42,968 nt of DNA from an uncultured Pelagibacteraceae bacterium (GTDB taxonomy: Bacteria > Pseudomonadota > Alphaproteobacteria > Pelagibacterales > Pelagibacteraceae). Every line of letters starts with the position of its first letter. Positions within the stretch are counted from its first letter, which is position 1. The stretch is from NCBI GenBank assembly GCA_902603045.1, contig CACKTH010000004.1, positions 1 to 42,968 of the forward strand, read 5' to 3'. The notes under the pieces are model-generated. The model did not search any database. It was given only the letters and a program-made list of their open reading frames with translations, and had not been told where the DNA came from. This document shows, piece after piece, positions 30,712 through 39,217 of the stretch. The translations under genes were made by a program, and so were the position numbers.

Positions 30712-31361
30712 AAAAAGAGAAGAATATTATAACGGTGGCAATCGATTCTCCAGCTGCAGCGGGTGCTGGGACTCAAGCTAAATTAATAGCAAAAGAATAT
30801 AATTTATTGTATTTGGATACCGGAAAAATATATCGTTTAATTGGAAAGTTGAGATTAGAGAATAAAAAATTTAATTATAATTTAGTAAAAAAAAAAATTA
30901 GAAATTTAAAATTTAAAGATCTAGAAAATAAAGAATTAATTTCTGATCCTATAGCAAGATCTGCATCTATTATTGCTAAAGATAAAAATATAAGGAAACT
31001 TATAAAAAATTTTCAAAAAAGTTGTGCCTATAACCCTCCGAAGAAATTTTCTGGCTCTGTTCTTGATGGCAGAGATATAACGTCGGTAATAATGAAAAAT
31101 GCTACATTTAAATTTTATATAACAGCAAATTTAAGTGTTAGGGCAAAAAGAAGATTTTTAGAATTGAAAAAATTAAAAAAAAAAGTTTCTCTAAAGGAAG
31201 TATCAAAAAGCTTAAAAAATAGGGATTATTTAGACAAAAATAGAAAATATAGTCCACTAAAAAAAACTAAAGATTCAATCTTGATTAATACATCTAAATT
31301 AAGTAAGAAAGCGTGTTTTAAAAAAATTAAATCAATAATGCATAAAAAACTAAGTAATTAA
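30708..31361 (+). CDS. cmk: Cytidylate kinase-like protein with altered P-loop
   Basis: VAIDSPAAAGAGTQAKLIAKEYNLLYLDTGKIYR and LDGRDI; aroA-cmk-rpsA order. Confidence 0.88.
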   Translation: MKKEKNIITVAIDSPAAAGAGTQAKLIAKEYNLLYLDTGKIYRLIGKLRLENKKFNYNLVKKKIRNLKFKDLENKELISDPIARSASIIAKDKNIRKLIKNFQKSCAYNPPKKFSGSVLDGRDITSVIMKNATFKFYITANLSVRAKRRFLELKKLKKKVSLKEVSKSLKNRDYLDKNRKYSPLKKTKDSILINTSKLSKKACFKKIKSIMHKKLSN

Positions 31362-33091
31362 TGGAAATTTTTAAGGATCTTAAATCGCCAGAAAATCAAC
31401 TATTCGAAAAGCTTCTAAGTTCACAACTATCAAAGAATAAAATCGAAGAAGGCAAAATAATAGACGGCAAAATTACAAAAATAACAGATAAATTTGTTTT
31501 TATATTCATCCAAGGTCTTAAAAGTGAACCTGTAATAGATATAAATGAATTAAAAACAATTGGATATAAAGAAAAAATTTTAGTTGGAGAAAACATTCCA
31601 GTTCTCTTAGAAAAAATTGAAGACAAAAATGGAGAAGTAATAGTATCAGCTGCAAAAGCACAAAAAATAAAAGGGTGGTACGAATTAGAAAGAGCTTATG
31701 AAAATAACGAATCTATTTCGGGTAAAATTACAACTAAATGTAAAGGTGGTGTAATTGTAGAACATACGGAAACTGGTTCATTAATGTTTTGTCCTGGATC
31801 ACAAATAAGCGATAAACCCTTAAAAAGTATTGACCATTTAATTGGAATTCAACAAAAATTTGCAATTATAAAATTAGATAAGGTAAGAGGAAATGCTTGC
31901 GTTTCTAGAAGACAGATAGTTTCATCAAATAAAAGAGAAGATAAAGCAAAAATAATAGAGAAATTTAAAGTTGGTGATATTATTGAAGGTGCAGTTGTAA
32001 AAGGATATTCTTCATTCGGTTGTTTCTTTGAAGTTAATAATGAAATAGATGTTTTAGTACATCTGCAAGAAATATCATATTCAAGGGTAAATCACCCAGA
32101 TGAAATATTTAATATTGGTGAGAAACATAACTTAAAAGTCATCACAATTGATAAAGATAAGTTACAAATTGGATGTTCAATAAAACAACTATCTCCTGAT
32201 CCTTTTGAACATATATCAAATTACAAAATTGGAGAGAAATATAAAGTAAAAGTAGACAAAATTACAGATTACGGATGTTTTTGTTCATTAGAACCAGGGT
32301 TGAGCACTTTATTGCATAGTAGTGAAATGAGCTGGACAAAAAGAAATGTTGTCCCTAAAAAATTATTTAAGATAGGCGATAATATAGATTGCATAATTAC
32401 TGAAATTGATAAAGAAAAAAGAAGAATTGCAATTTCTCATAAATTAACAATAGAGAATCCATACCAGACATTTGAGAATAAATATCCAGAAGGTAGTACA
32501 GTTGATGGTACCATTTCAACCTCGAATGAATATGCTTTATACATAAAGCTAGATGAATTTGATATAGATGGGTTTTTACATGCCAATGATCTTAGCTATA
32601 CTAATAATCCTGAAGATGAATTAAAAAAATTCAAAAAAGGAGATAAAATTAAAGTAAAGGTTTTAGAGATTAAAAAAGAAGAACAAAAAATTAGAGTTGG
32701 TTTAAAACAATTAAGCAAAGATCCATTTGATTGGTTTAAAGATAAAAAAGTCAATGAAATAATAACTGTAAACGTCGTATCGACAGATAATAAAGGTTTA
32801 ATGGTTAAACCTGAAAATTGTGAGTTAGAATTTTTAATTAAAAAATCTAATATAGCTATAAATGCTTCAGATGCCAGACCTTCAAGGTTTGTGGGAGGTG
32901 AGAGGATTGATGCAGCAATTTCAGAATTAAATTTTGATAAAAGAAAGGTAACCTTAAGTATAAAACTCCTTGAAGAATTACAAAATAAAGAGGCAGTATC
33001 AAAATTCTCAAGTCCATTAAGTGGAAAAAATTTACCTTTTTCATCACTATCTGAGAAACTAGGTGATAAAAAAAATAAAGACAAAGAGTAA
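31361..33091 (+). CDS. rpsA: 30S ribosomal protein S1
   Basis: Multiple S1 repeats (GDIIEGAVVKGYSSFGCFFEV.., GEKYKVKVDKITDYGCF..); follows cmk. Confidence 0.95.
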   Translation: MEIFKDLKSPENQLFEKLLSSQLSKNKIEEGKIIDGKITKITDKFVFIFIQGLKSEPVIDINELKTIGYKEKILVGENIPVLLEKIEDKNGEVIVSAAKAQKIKGWYELERAYENNESISGKITTKCKGGVIVEHTETGSLMFCPGSQISDKPLKSIDHLIGIQQKFAIIKLDKVRGNACVSRRQIVSSNKREDKAKIIEKFKVGDIIEGAVVKGYSSFGCFFEVNNEIDVLVHLQEISYSRVNHPDEIFNIGEKHNLKVITIDKDKLQIGCSIKQLSPDPFEHISNYKIGEKYKVKVDKITDYGCFCSLEPGLSTLLHSSEMSWTKRNVVPKKLFKIGDNIDCIITEIDKEKRRIAISHKLTIENPYQTFENKYPEGSTVDGTISTSNEYALYIKLDEFDIDGFLHANDLSYTNNPEDELKKFKKGDKIKVKVLEIKKEEQKIRVGLKQLSKDPFDWFKDKKVNEIITVNVVSTDNKGLMVKPENCELEFLIKKSNIAINASDARPSRFVGGERIDAAISELNFDKRKVTLSIKLLEELQNKEAVSKFSSPLSGKNLPFSSLSEKLGDKKNKDKE

Positions 33092-33095
33092 GTAA

Positions 33096-33386
33096 TTGCC
33101 AATCAATAAATCAGACTTAATAAAAAAATTAGCAGATAGCTACCCAAACTTTTTGAAAAAAGACTTAAAAAAAGTTATTGATATTTTCATATCAGAAACA
33201 AAAAATGCTTTAAAAAGGCATGAAAGAGTCGAATTAAGAGATGTTTTTTCAATTGAGCCTAAAATTCAAAAAGCTAGAACTGGAAGAAACCCGAAAACTA
33301 ACGAAAAAATTAATATTAAATCAAAATATAATCTACTGTTCAAATCATCCAAATCTTGGGCGAAACGAATAAATGAAAAAAAATAA
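33096..33386 (+). CDS. ihfB: Integration host factor beta-like / HU-family protein
   Basis: NKSDLIKKLADSYPNFLKKDLKKVIDIF; RTGRNPKTNEKINI; follows rpsA. Confidence 0.88.
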   Translation: MPINKSDLIKKLADSYPNFLKKDLKKVIDIFISETKNALKRHERVELRDVFSIEPKIQKARTGRNPKTNEKINIKSKYNLLFKSSKSWAKRINEKK

Positions 33387-34047
33387 AGTATTTATAGCTT
33401 GTGATAGTAATAATATTAAAAGAGTTAAAGAAATTATAAAAAAAACAGAAAATAATAATCTAATAATTGGATATAAGTTTGGTCTAGAATTTTTAAATTC
33501 TAGGAATGGTAGAAATTTTATATCTAAGTTAAAAAACAAAATTACTTTTGGAGATTATAAAATATCGGATATACCAAATACTTGTGCATCGACAATAAGA
33601 GCAGTAAAAGATTTAAAATTTAATTATATAACTATACATATTAATTCAGGACTTGAAGCTCTTAAAAAAGCAAAAAAAGCTGCTGGTGGAGCAAAACTAA
33701 TCGGAGTTACAATATTAACTTCATTAGATAATAAGGCTATTAAGGAAATCGGATTTAATAAAAATGTAAAAGAATTAGTTCTTCATCAGGCAAAATTGGC
33801 AACAAAAGCAAAATTAGATGCTATAGTATGTAGTGCTCATGAAGTTAAAATAGTAAAAAAAACATTTAAAAAAGAAATTATAACTCCAGGCATAAGATTA
33901 AATTCTAGAAGAGATGATCAAAAAAGAGTTTTAAGCCCTAATGAAGCTTACAAAAACGGTGCTGACTGGCTTGTGATAGGTAGAGATATCACCAAAGGTA
34001 ACATTAAAAATAATATTCAAAAATTAATTAATCATTTAGATAAATGA
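33373..34047 (+). CDS. pyrF: Orotidine 5'-phosphate decarboxylase
   Basis: GYKFGLEF, DYKISDIPNT (DxKxxD), TPGIRL, GADWLVIGRDIT. Confidence 0.9.
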   Translation: MKKNKVFIACDSNNIKRVKEIIKKTENNNLIIGYKFGLEFLNSRNGRNFISKLKNKITFGDYKISDIPNTCASTIRAVKDLKFNYITIHINSGLEALKKAKKAAGGAKLIGVTILTSLDNKAIKEIGFNKNVKELVLHQAKLATKAKLDAIVCSAHEVKIVKKTFKKEIITPGIRLNSRRDDQKRVLSPNEAYKNGADWLVIGRDITKGNIKNNIQKLINHLDK

Positions 34048-34661
34048 TGAAAGGTTTAAAAATTTGTGGGATCTCAGATCCTAAAACATTAAACTATATC
34101 CTGAATCATCATAATCCACCAAACTTTATTGGGTTCATAACAAATTATAAAAAAAGTAAAAGATTTGTTGAATATAAAAAACTAAAAGAATTACTTGATG
34201 TCAATAAGAGAGATATAAAATTTATTTCAGTTCTTGTAGATCCAACTGATGAAATTTTAGAAAAAATAAAGAATTTAAATTTTGATTACTATCAACTCTA
34301 TGATGTAAAGCCAGAAAGAACAAAAGAAATTAAAATAAAATATGATATAAAAATAATTACCGCGCTTACAATTTCTAGAGAAGATGACGTAATTAAATAT
34401 AAAAATTATCTAGAGATATCTGATATAATTTTATTCGACTCAAAAGGATATCACAAATCTGAAAGTTTTGATCATAAGCTGCTCGATATTGTGCCAAATG
34501 AATTAAATAAAATGATTGCAGGCAATATACAAATAGACGATATTTCTAATTTTAAATATAAAGATTTTATTATAGATCTTAGTGGATCTCTAGAAGATGC
34601 TAATGGAAAAAAGGATATAAATAAAATTGATAAATTATTAAATTTGTACGCAAAAATATGA
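34044..34661 (+). CDS. trpF: TrpF-like (phosphoribosylanthranilate isomerase-like) protein, divergent
   Basis: N-terminal KICGI, IGFITNYKKSKRFV, LFDSKG; immediately upstream of trpB. Confidence 0.72.
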   Translation: MMKGLKICGISDPKTLNYILNHHNPPNFIGFITNYKKSKRFVEYKKLKELLDVNKRDIKFISVLVDPTDEILEKIKNLNFDYYQLYDVKPERTKEIKIKYDIKIITALTISREDDVIKYKNYLEISDIILFDSKGYHKSESFDHKLLDIVPNELNKMIAGNIQIDDISNFKYKDFIIDLSGSLEDANGKKDINKIDKLLNLYAKI

Positions 34662-35902
34662 AAATTAAAAAAAAAATTCCATTAATTGATCAGGCAAGTA
34701 AACTTGGTTTTTGGGGTGGAAAGTTTGGAGGCAACTATGTCCCAGAAACATTAAAAAAACCAATAGAAGATCTAGAAGTTCTATTTAATAAATTGAAAAA
34801 TGATAAAAAATTCATAGCTGAAAGAGACAAATATTTTAAAAATTGGATTGGTGTACCTACTCGATTTATTAAATTAGAAAATTTAACAAAACATGTGGGT
34901 GGAGCTCAAATTTGGTCTAAAGTTGTTTCAGATGCAAATGGTGGGGCACACAAAGTCTACAACGCAACTGTCCATTGTTTACTTGCAAAACGCTCTGGTA
35001 AAAAAGTTATATGTGGGGACACAGGGGCCGGGTATGCAGGTAAAATGTTAAGTATGGCTGCAAAAAAGTTTGGTCTTAAATGTAAAATTTTCATGGGTGC
35101 AAAAGATATTGCAAGACAACAACCAAATGTAAAGGCGATGAAAAAAAATGGTGCCGAGGTAGTTCCAGTTTATTCAGGAAGTAAAACGCTTGTGGATGCT
35201 GTTTCAGAGTGTATGAGGTTTTGGGTTGCTAATTGTGATACAAGTGCCATGTGTGTCGGTAGCACGGTAGGCCCAGCTGTATTTGTACGTATTTGTGGTT
35301 GGAGCACTAGTCAAATTTCGAGAGAACTTAAAGTTCAATTAATTGATGAGTTTGGATCAATTCCAAAAAAACTTAAACTTTACAATTGCGTGGGTGGTGG
35401 AAGTTCGAGTTTTGGGTTTTGGAATGAGTTCATGGATTATGATAAAAAACAGTGTGAATTTATTGGCGTAGAAGCTGGAGGACCTGCAAAAAGTAAAAAA
35501 CATGCAGCACCTTTAACTTATGGTTCTAAAATTGGAATTCTACACGGTGCAGCCCAATATGTTAATCAAAACTCAGATGGACAAATAGAAGAGACAGAAT
35601 CTATTTCAGCAGGTTTGGATTATCCTGGAATATCTCCACTTCATTGTTTTTTAAAAGATACAAAGAGAGCTAGATATACTGCAGCGAGCGATGAACAAGC
35701 ATTAGAAGCTTACAAACTTGTTACAAGATTTGAAAAATTAAGACCATCTCTTGAACCAAGTCATGCATTTGCTATTGCAATATCTGAGTCTAAAAAATTG
35801 AGCAAAGATACAGTCGTAGTAGTTAACAGTTGTGGTGATGCTTACAAAGACCGGGGAATTTTAGAGAAAAGATTAGGAAAAAAATATGTTAAATCCAATT
35901 AG
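34658..35902 (+). CDS. trpB: Tryptophan synthase beta-like PLP enzyme with altered active-site motifs
   Basis: GAHK (PLP lysine), TGAG, MGAKDIARQQPNV, GAEVVPVYSGSKTL, CVGGGS, SISAGLDYPG. Confidence 0.88.
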   Translation: MKIKKKIPLIDQASKLGFWGGKFGGNYVPETLKKPIEDLEVLFNKLKNDKKFIAERDKYFKNWIGVPTRFIKLENLTKHVGGAQIWSKVVSDANGGAHKVYNATVHCLLAKRSGKKVICGDTGAGYAGKMLSMAAKKFGLKCKIFMGAKDIARQQPNVKAMKKNGAEVVPVYSGSKTLVDAVSECMRFWVANCDTSAMCVGSTVGPAVFVRICGWSTSQISRELKVQLIDEFGSIPKKLKLYNCVGGGSSSFGFWNEFMDYDKKQCEFIGVEAGGPAKSKKHAAPLTYGSKIGILHGAAQYVNQNSDGQIEETESISAGLDYPGISPLHCFLKDTKRARYTAASDEQALEAYKLVTRFEKLRPSLEPSHAFAIAISESKKLSKDTVVVVNSCGDAYKDRGILEKRLGKKYVKSN

Positions 35903-36686
35903 TGCAGCATTTGTAAAAGCTAAACAAGAAAAAAGACCTGCTCTACTAACTTATACTGTTGCTGGTGATAGCTCAAAAAAACAATCTTTAAATATATTAA
36001 AATCAATTTCTAAAAATGCAGATATTTTGGAAATAGGCGTACCTCATAACACCCCCGTAGCAGATGGAAGTCAAATTCAAACAAGTGCATATAGAGCAAT
36101 CAAAAATGGAATTAAAGTAAAAGATATTTTCAAAATAGTAAAAGACTTCAAAAAGTTTGATAAAAATAAACCTGTTATCTTAATGGGCTATTACAATATG
36201 ATCTTTCAATATGGTGAAAATAAATTCTTAAATAAATGTAATTTATCCGGGGTGAATGGATTAATAGTTGTAGATTTACCTTGGCCAGAAAATAAGGATT
36301 TCGCTAAAAAATGTAAAAAAAAATCTATCTACTTTATTCAGCTTTTATCACCAACAACAACAAAAATTAGGCTAAAAAAAATTATAAAAGATTCTCATCC
36401 GATGAATTATTTTATTTCAATGTTAAGCACAACTGGTGGCAAACTAAAAGTGTCACCTAAAGAGATAATTAAAAATTACATCAAAATAAAAAAAATCAAT
36501 CCAAAGAAAAAGGTAGTTATTGGTTTTGGAATTACAGAAAAAACAATTGATAAACTTAAATCTGCAGACGGATTAGTTGTTGGAAGCGCTATTTGTAAAG
36601 AAATTAGCAGAAGTTTAAAGCATAGACAAAATCCTGTCACAAATGTAAGTAAGCTAGTAACAAAATTAAAAAGTAAAATTTTATGA
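35886..36686 (+). CDS. trpA: Tryptophan synthase alpha-like protein
   Basis: LEIGVPHNTPVADGSQIQ, LMGYYNMIFQYG, LSPTTT, GFGI, VVGSAI. Confidence 0.9.
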   Translation: MLNPISAAFVKAKQEKRPALLTYTVAGDSSKKQSLNILKSISKNADILEIGVPHNTPVADGSQIQTSAYRAIKNGIKVKDIFKIVKDFKKFDKNKPVILMGYYNMIFQYGENKFLNKCNLSGVNGLIVVDLPWPENKDFAKKCKKKSIYFIQLLSPTTTKIRLKKIIKDSHPMNYFISMLSTTGGKLKVSPKEIIKNYIKIKKINPKKKVVIGFGITEKTIDKLKSADGLVVGSAICKEISRSLKHRQNPVTNVSKLVTKLKSKIL

Positions 36687-37615
36687 ACTGGATTACAAAA
36701 GCTTTAAGTTTTGGTGAAAAAATCAAAAAAGTTTTAAAAAAAAGACCATCACAACAGGATATTGCAAATTCAGACTGGACTAGTTGTTGCAAAGGTCCAG
36801 TATTAAAAAAAGATCTTGAAGAGAATTTATGGGTTTGTAATTCCTGTGGAAAACATCATAGAATTAATTGCCGACAAAGATTTGATATTATTTTTGGAAA
36901 AAATGCATACGAGATACTTGATACACCAATTCCAGCAGAAGATCCTCTTGGATGGGTAGATACCAAATCGTATAAAGATCGATTAAAATCTGCAAGAAAG
37001 AAGACTAATCAAAATTCAGCTGTGATGATTGCTAAAGGAAAAATAAATGGAATCGAAGTGACAGCTGGAGCTATTAATTTTGAGTTTATTGGTGGTTCTG
37101 TTGGCGCAGCTGAAGGTGAAGCAATTATTTATGGTGTACAACACGCTATTGACAATCAAACACCATTTGTTTTCTTTCCTTGTGGTGGGGGGCAAAGAAT
37201 GTTTGAGTCACCTATTGCCCTTGCAAATATGACAAGAACTACATTAGCTATTAATGAACTAAAAAAAAATAATCTTCCTTATCTAGTTTGTTTTACAGAT
37301 CCAACAGCTGGTGGAATTACTGCATCTTTTGCGATGTTAGGCGACATTCATTTTGCTGAACCTGGCTGTTTAATAGCCTTTGCAGGAAAAAGAGTTATAC
37401 AAGCAACAGTTAAAGAAGAACTTAGTTCAGACTTTCAAACCTCAGAATTCGTCGAAAAGCATGGATTTGTCGACAGAATTGTTGAACGAAAAGATTTAAA
37501 AACCGAAATAAGCTTACTATTATCAATATTGTTAAAAAAAGATAACGCGGTAAATGAAAATCAAATAAATGAAACTTCAGACAATATTGAACCGCTTGCA
37601 AAAGCTGCATCCTAA
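36683..37615 (+). CDS. accD: Acetyl-CoA carboxylase carboxyltransferase subunit beta
   Basis: Zinc-ribbon-like N-terminus ENLWVCNSCGKHHRI; TDPTAGGITASFAMLGD; AEPGCLIAFAGKRVI. Confidence 0.93.
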   Translation: MNWITKALSFGEKIKKVLKKRPSQQDIANSDWTSCCKGPVLKKDLEENLWVCNSCGKHHRINCRQRFDIIFGKNAYEILDTPIPAEDPLGWVDTKSYKDRLKSARKKTNQNSAVMIAKGKINGIEVTAGAINFEFIGGSVGAAEGEAIIYGVQHAIDNQTPFVFFPCGGGQRMFESPIALANMTRTTLAINELKKNNLPYLVCFTDPTAGGITASFAMLGDIHFAEPGCLIAFAGKRVIQATVKEELSSDFQTSEFVEKHGFVDRIVERKDLKTEISLLLSILLKKDNAVNENQINETSDNIEPLAKAAS

Positions 37616-38834
37616 AGAAATCGACCTAAGTCTTGATAGAGTTAAGAACCTTTGTAAAAAATTAGGTAATCCACAGAATAAATTAAAATATATTTCTGTG
37701 GTTGGTACAAATGGTAAGTATTCAACTATACAGGCAGTAAGATCAATTTTAAAAACAGCCAATACAGATTGTAATATTTATACTAGCCCACATATTCAAA
37801 AAATTAATGAGAGATTTATTTTTAATGATGAAGAAATATCTGACGATAACTTGTCTAAGTTATTAATAGAAGTTGAAAATATTAATAATGGAGAGCAAAT
37901 AACTTACTTCGAAATATTAACTGCAGCATATTTTTATCATGCAAGTAAATTCAAAGACAAAATAAATATTATAGAAAGTGGTTTATTTCATAGATTTGAT
38001 GCAACAAATATTATAGATACTAATTTATCTAGTATTGTTACTTCAATAGGTCTAGATCATTTAGATTGGTTGCCAAAAAAAGAACAAAAAATTGAAAAAA
38101 TTGTTTATGAAAAAACTTCATCCCTTCTAAATTCTACTATTGTAGTTAGCAAACAAAGCTCGGATGAAACATTAAATTTAATTAAAAAAACAATTAATAA
38201 TAATCAATCAAAAAAAATCATTTATAAAGATGATTTTAATTATTCATTAAGTGAGAATGGTTTTATTTATTATGAGGATGAATATGGTGGTTTAAAATTA
38301 CCAAAACCAAACCTATTAGGTAATTTTCAAATTGACAATTGTGCAACGGCTATTGCTACAGTAAGAAATTTACAACTAGAAGTAAAAGATGAAAATATTA
38401 AAGAAGGTATTACTAAAATAAAAAGTATTGCAAGACTTCAAGAAATTAAATCTGGAAAGCTTAAAAATATTTGTAAAGATAATAGATTATATTTAGATGG
38501 TTCTCATAATCCTCTAGGTGCAAAAGCTCTTAATGAATATTTAAATACTCTTGATTGTAAAAAGCATTTAATTCTTGGAATGATGTCTAATAAAGATCAC
38601 GAAGAATATTTAAGCAAGTTTAATAATATATCTTCCATAACAACAATTGATATTCCTAACCAACCAAATGCTATCAAAGGAATAGATTTAAAAGAAAAAT
38701 TAAATAAATATCCTAATGTCAATTACAAAAAATCTATTGAAGAGGCTCTTAATTCTCTAAATCCAGAGAAAGGTGATTTAATAATGATTACTGGGTCTCT
38801 ATATCTTGCTGGAGAACTACTTAATTTAAATTAA
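37569..38834 (+). CDS. folC: Folylpolyglutamate synthase/dihydrofolate synthase
   Basis: VVGTNGKYSTIQAV, TSPHI, SIGLDHLDWL, DGSHNP. Confidence 0.9.
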   Translation: MKLQTILNRLQKLHPKEIDLSLDRVKNLCKKLGNPQNKLKYISVVGTNGKYSTIQAVRSILKTANTDCNIYTSPHIQKINERFIFNDEEISDDNLSKLLIEVENINNGEQITYFEILTAAYFYHASKFKDKINIIESGLFHRFDATNIIDTNLSSIVTSIGLDHLDWLPKKEQKIEKIVYEKTSSLLNSTIVVSKQSSDETLNLIKKTINNNQSKKIIYKDDFNYSLSENGFIYYEDEYGGLKLPKPNLLGNFQIDNCATAIATVRNLQLEVKDENIKEGITKIKSIARLQEIKSGKLKNICKDNRLYLDGSHNPLGAKALNEYLNTLDCKKHLILGMMSNKDHEEYLSKFNNISSITTIDIPNQPNAIKGIDLKEKLNKYPNVNYKKSIEEALNSLNPEKGDLIMITGSLYLAGELLNLN

Positions 38835-39151
38835 ATATTTTCTTTTATAAATGCTACTATATCGCTTTTTGGTGTAGCCCCAACTTTGGTAGCTTTTAAT
38901 TCACCACCTTTAAATAAAAGCATTGTAGGAATTCCACGAACACCGTACTTAGTAGGCATATTAGGCTCTGAGTCTATGTCATGTTTTGCAATGACAATAT
39001 CATTCGCCATCTCCTCTGAAATTTCCTCTAAAATTGGTCCAACCATTTTACAAGGTCCACACCATTCGGCCCAAAAATCTACTAAAACTGGTTTTTCATT
39101 TTTTAAAACTTGTTCTTCAAATTTTTCATCTGTTACTTTTAATGTAGCCAT
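38831..39151 (-). CDS. trxA: Thioredoxin
   Basis: VDFWAEWCGPCKMVGPILEEI. Confidence 0.97.
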   Translation of the reverse strand: MATLKVTDEKFEEQVLKNEKPVLVDFWAEWCGPCKMVGPILEEISEEMANDIVIAKHDIDSEPNMPTKYGVRGIPTMLLFKGGELKATKVGATPKSDIVAFIKENI

Positions 39152-39217
39152 CAGTTTTATATATAAATAAAAATTTTTTTATCAATAGTTAAAAGAGAAA
39201 TGTTTAAATTATCCACA

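Noticed and set aside
32596-33102. 168-aa antisense ORF over rpsA 3' end
   Set aside because: Ser/Phe/Leu-rich antisense translation typical of Lys/Asp/Glu-rich sense codons
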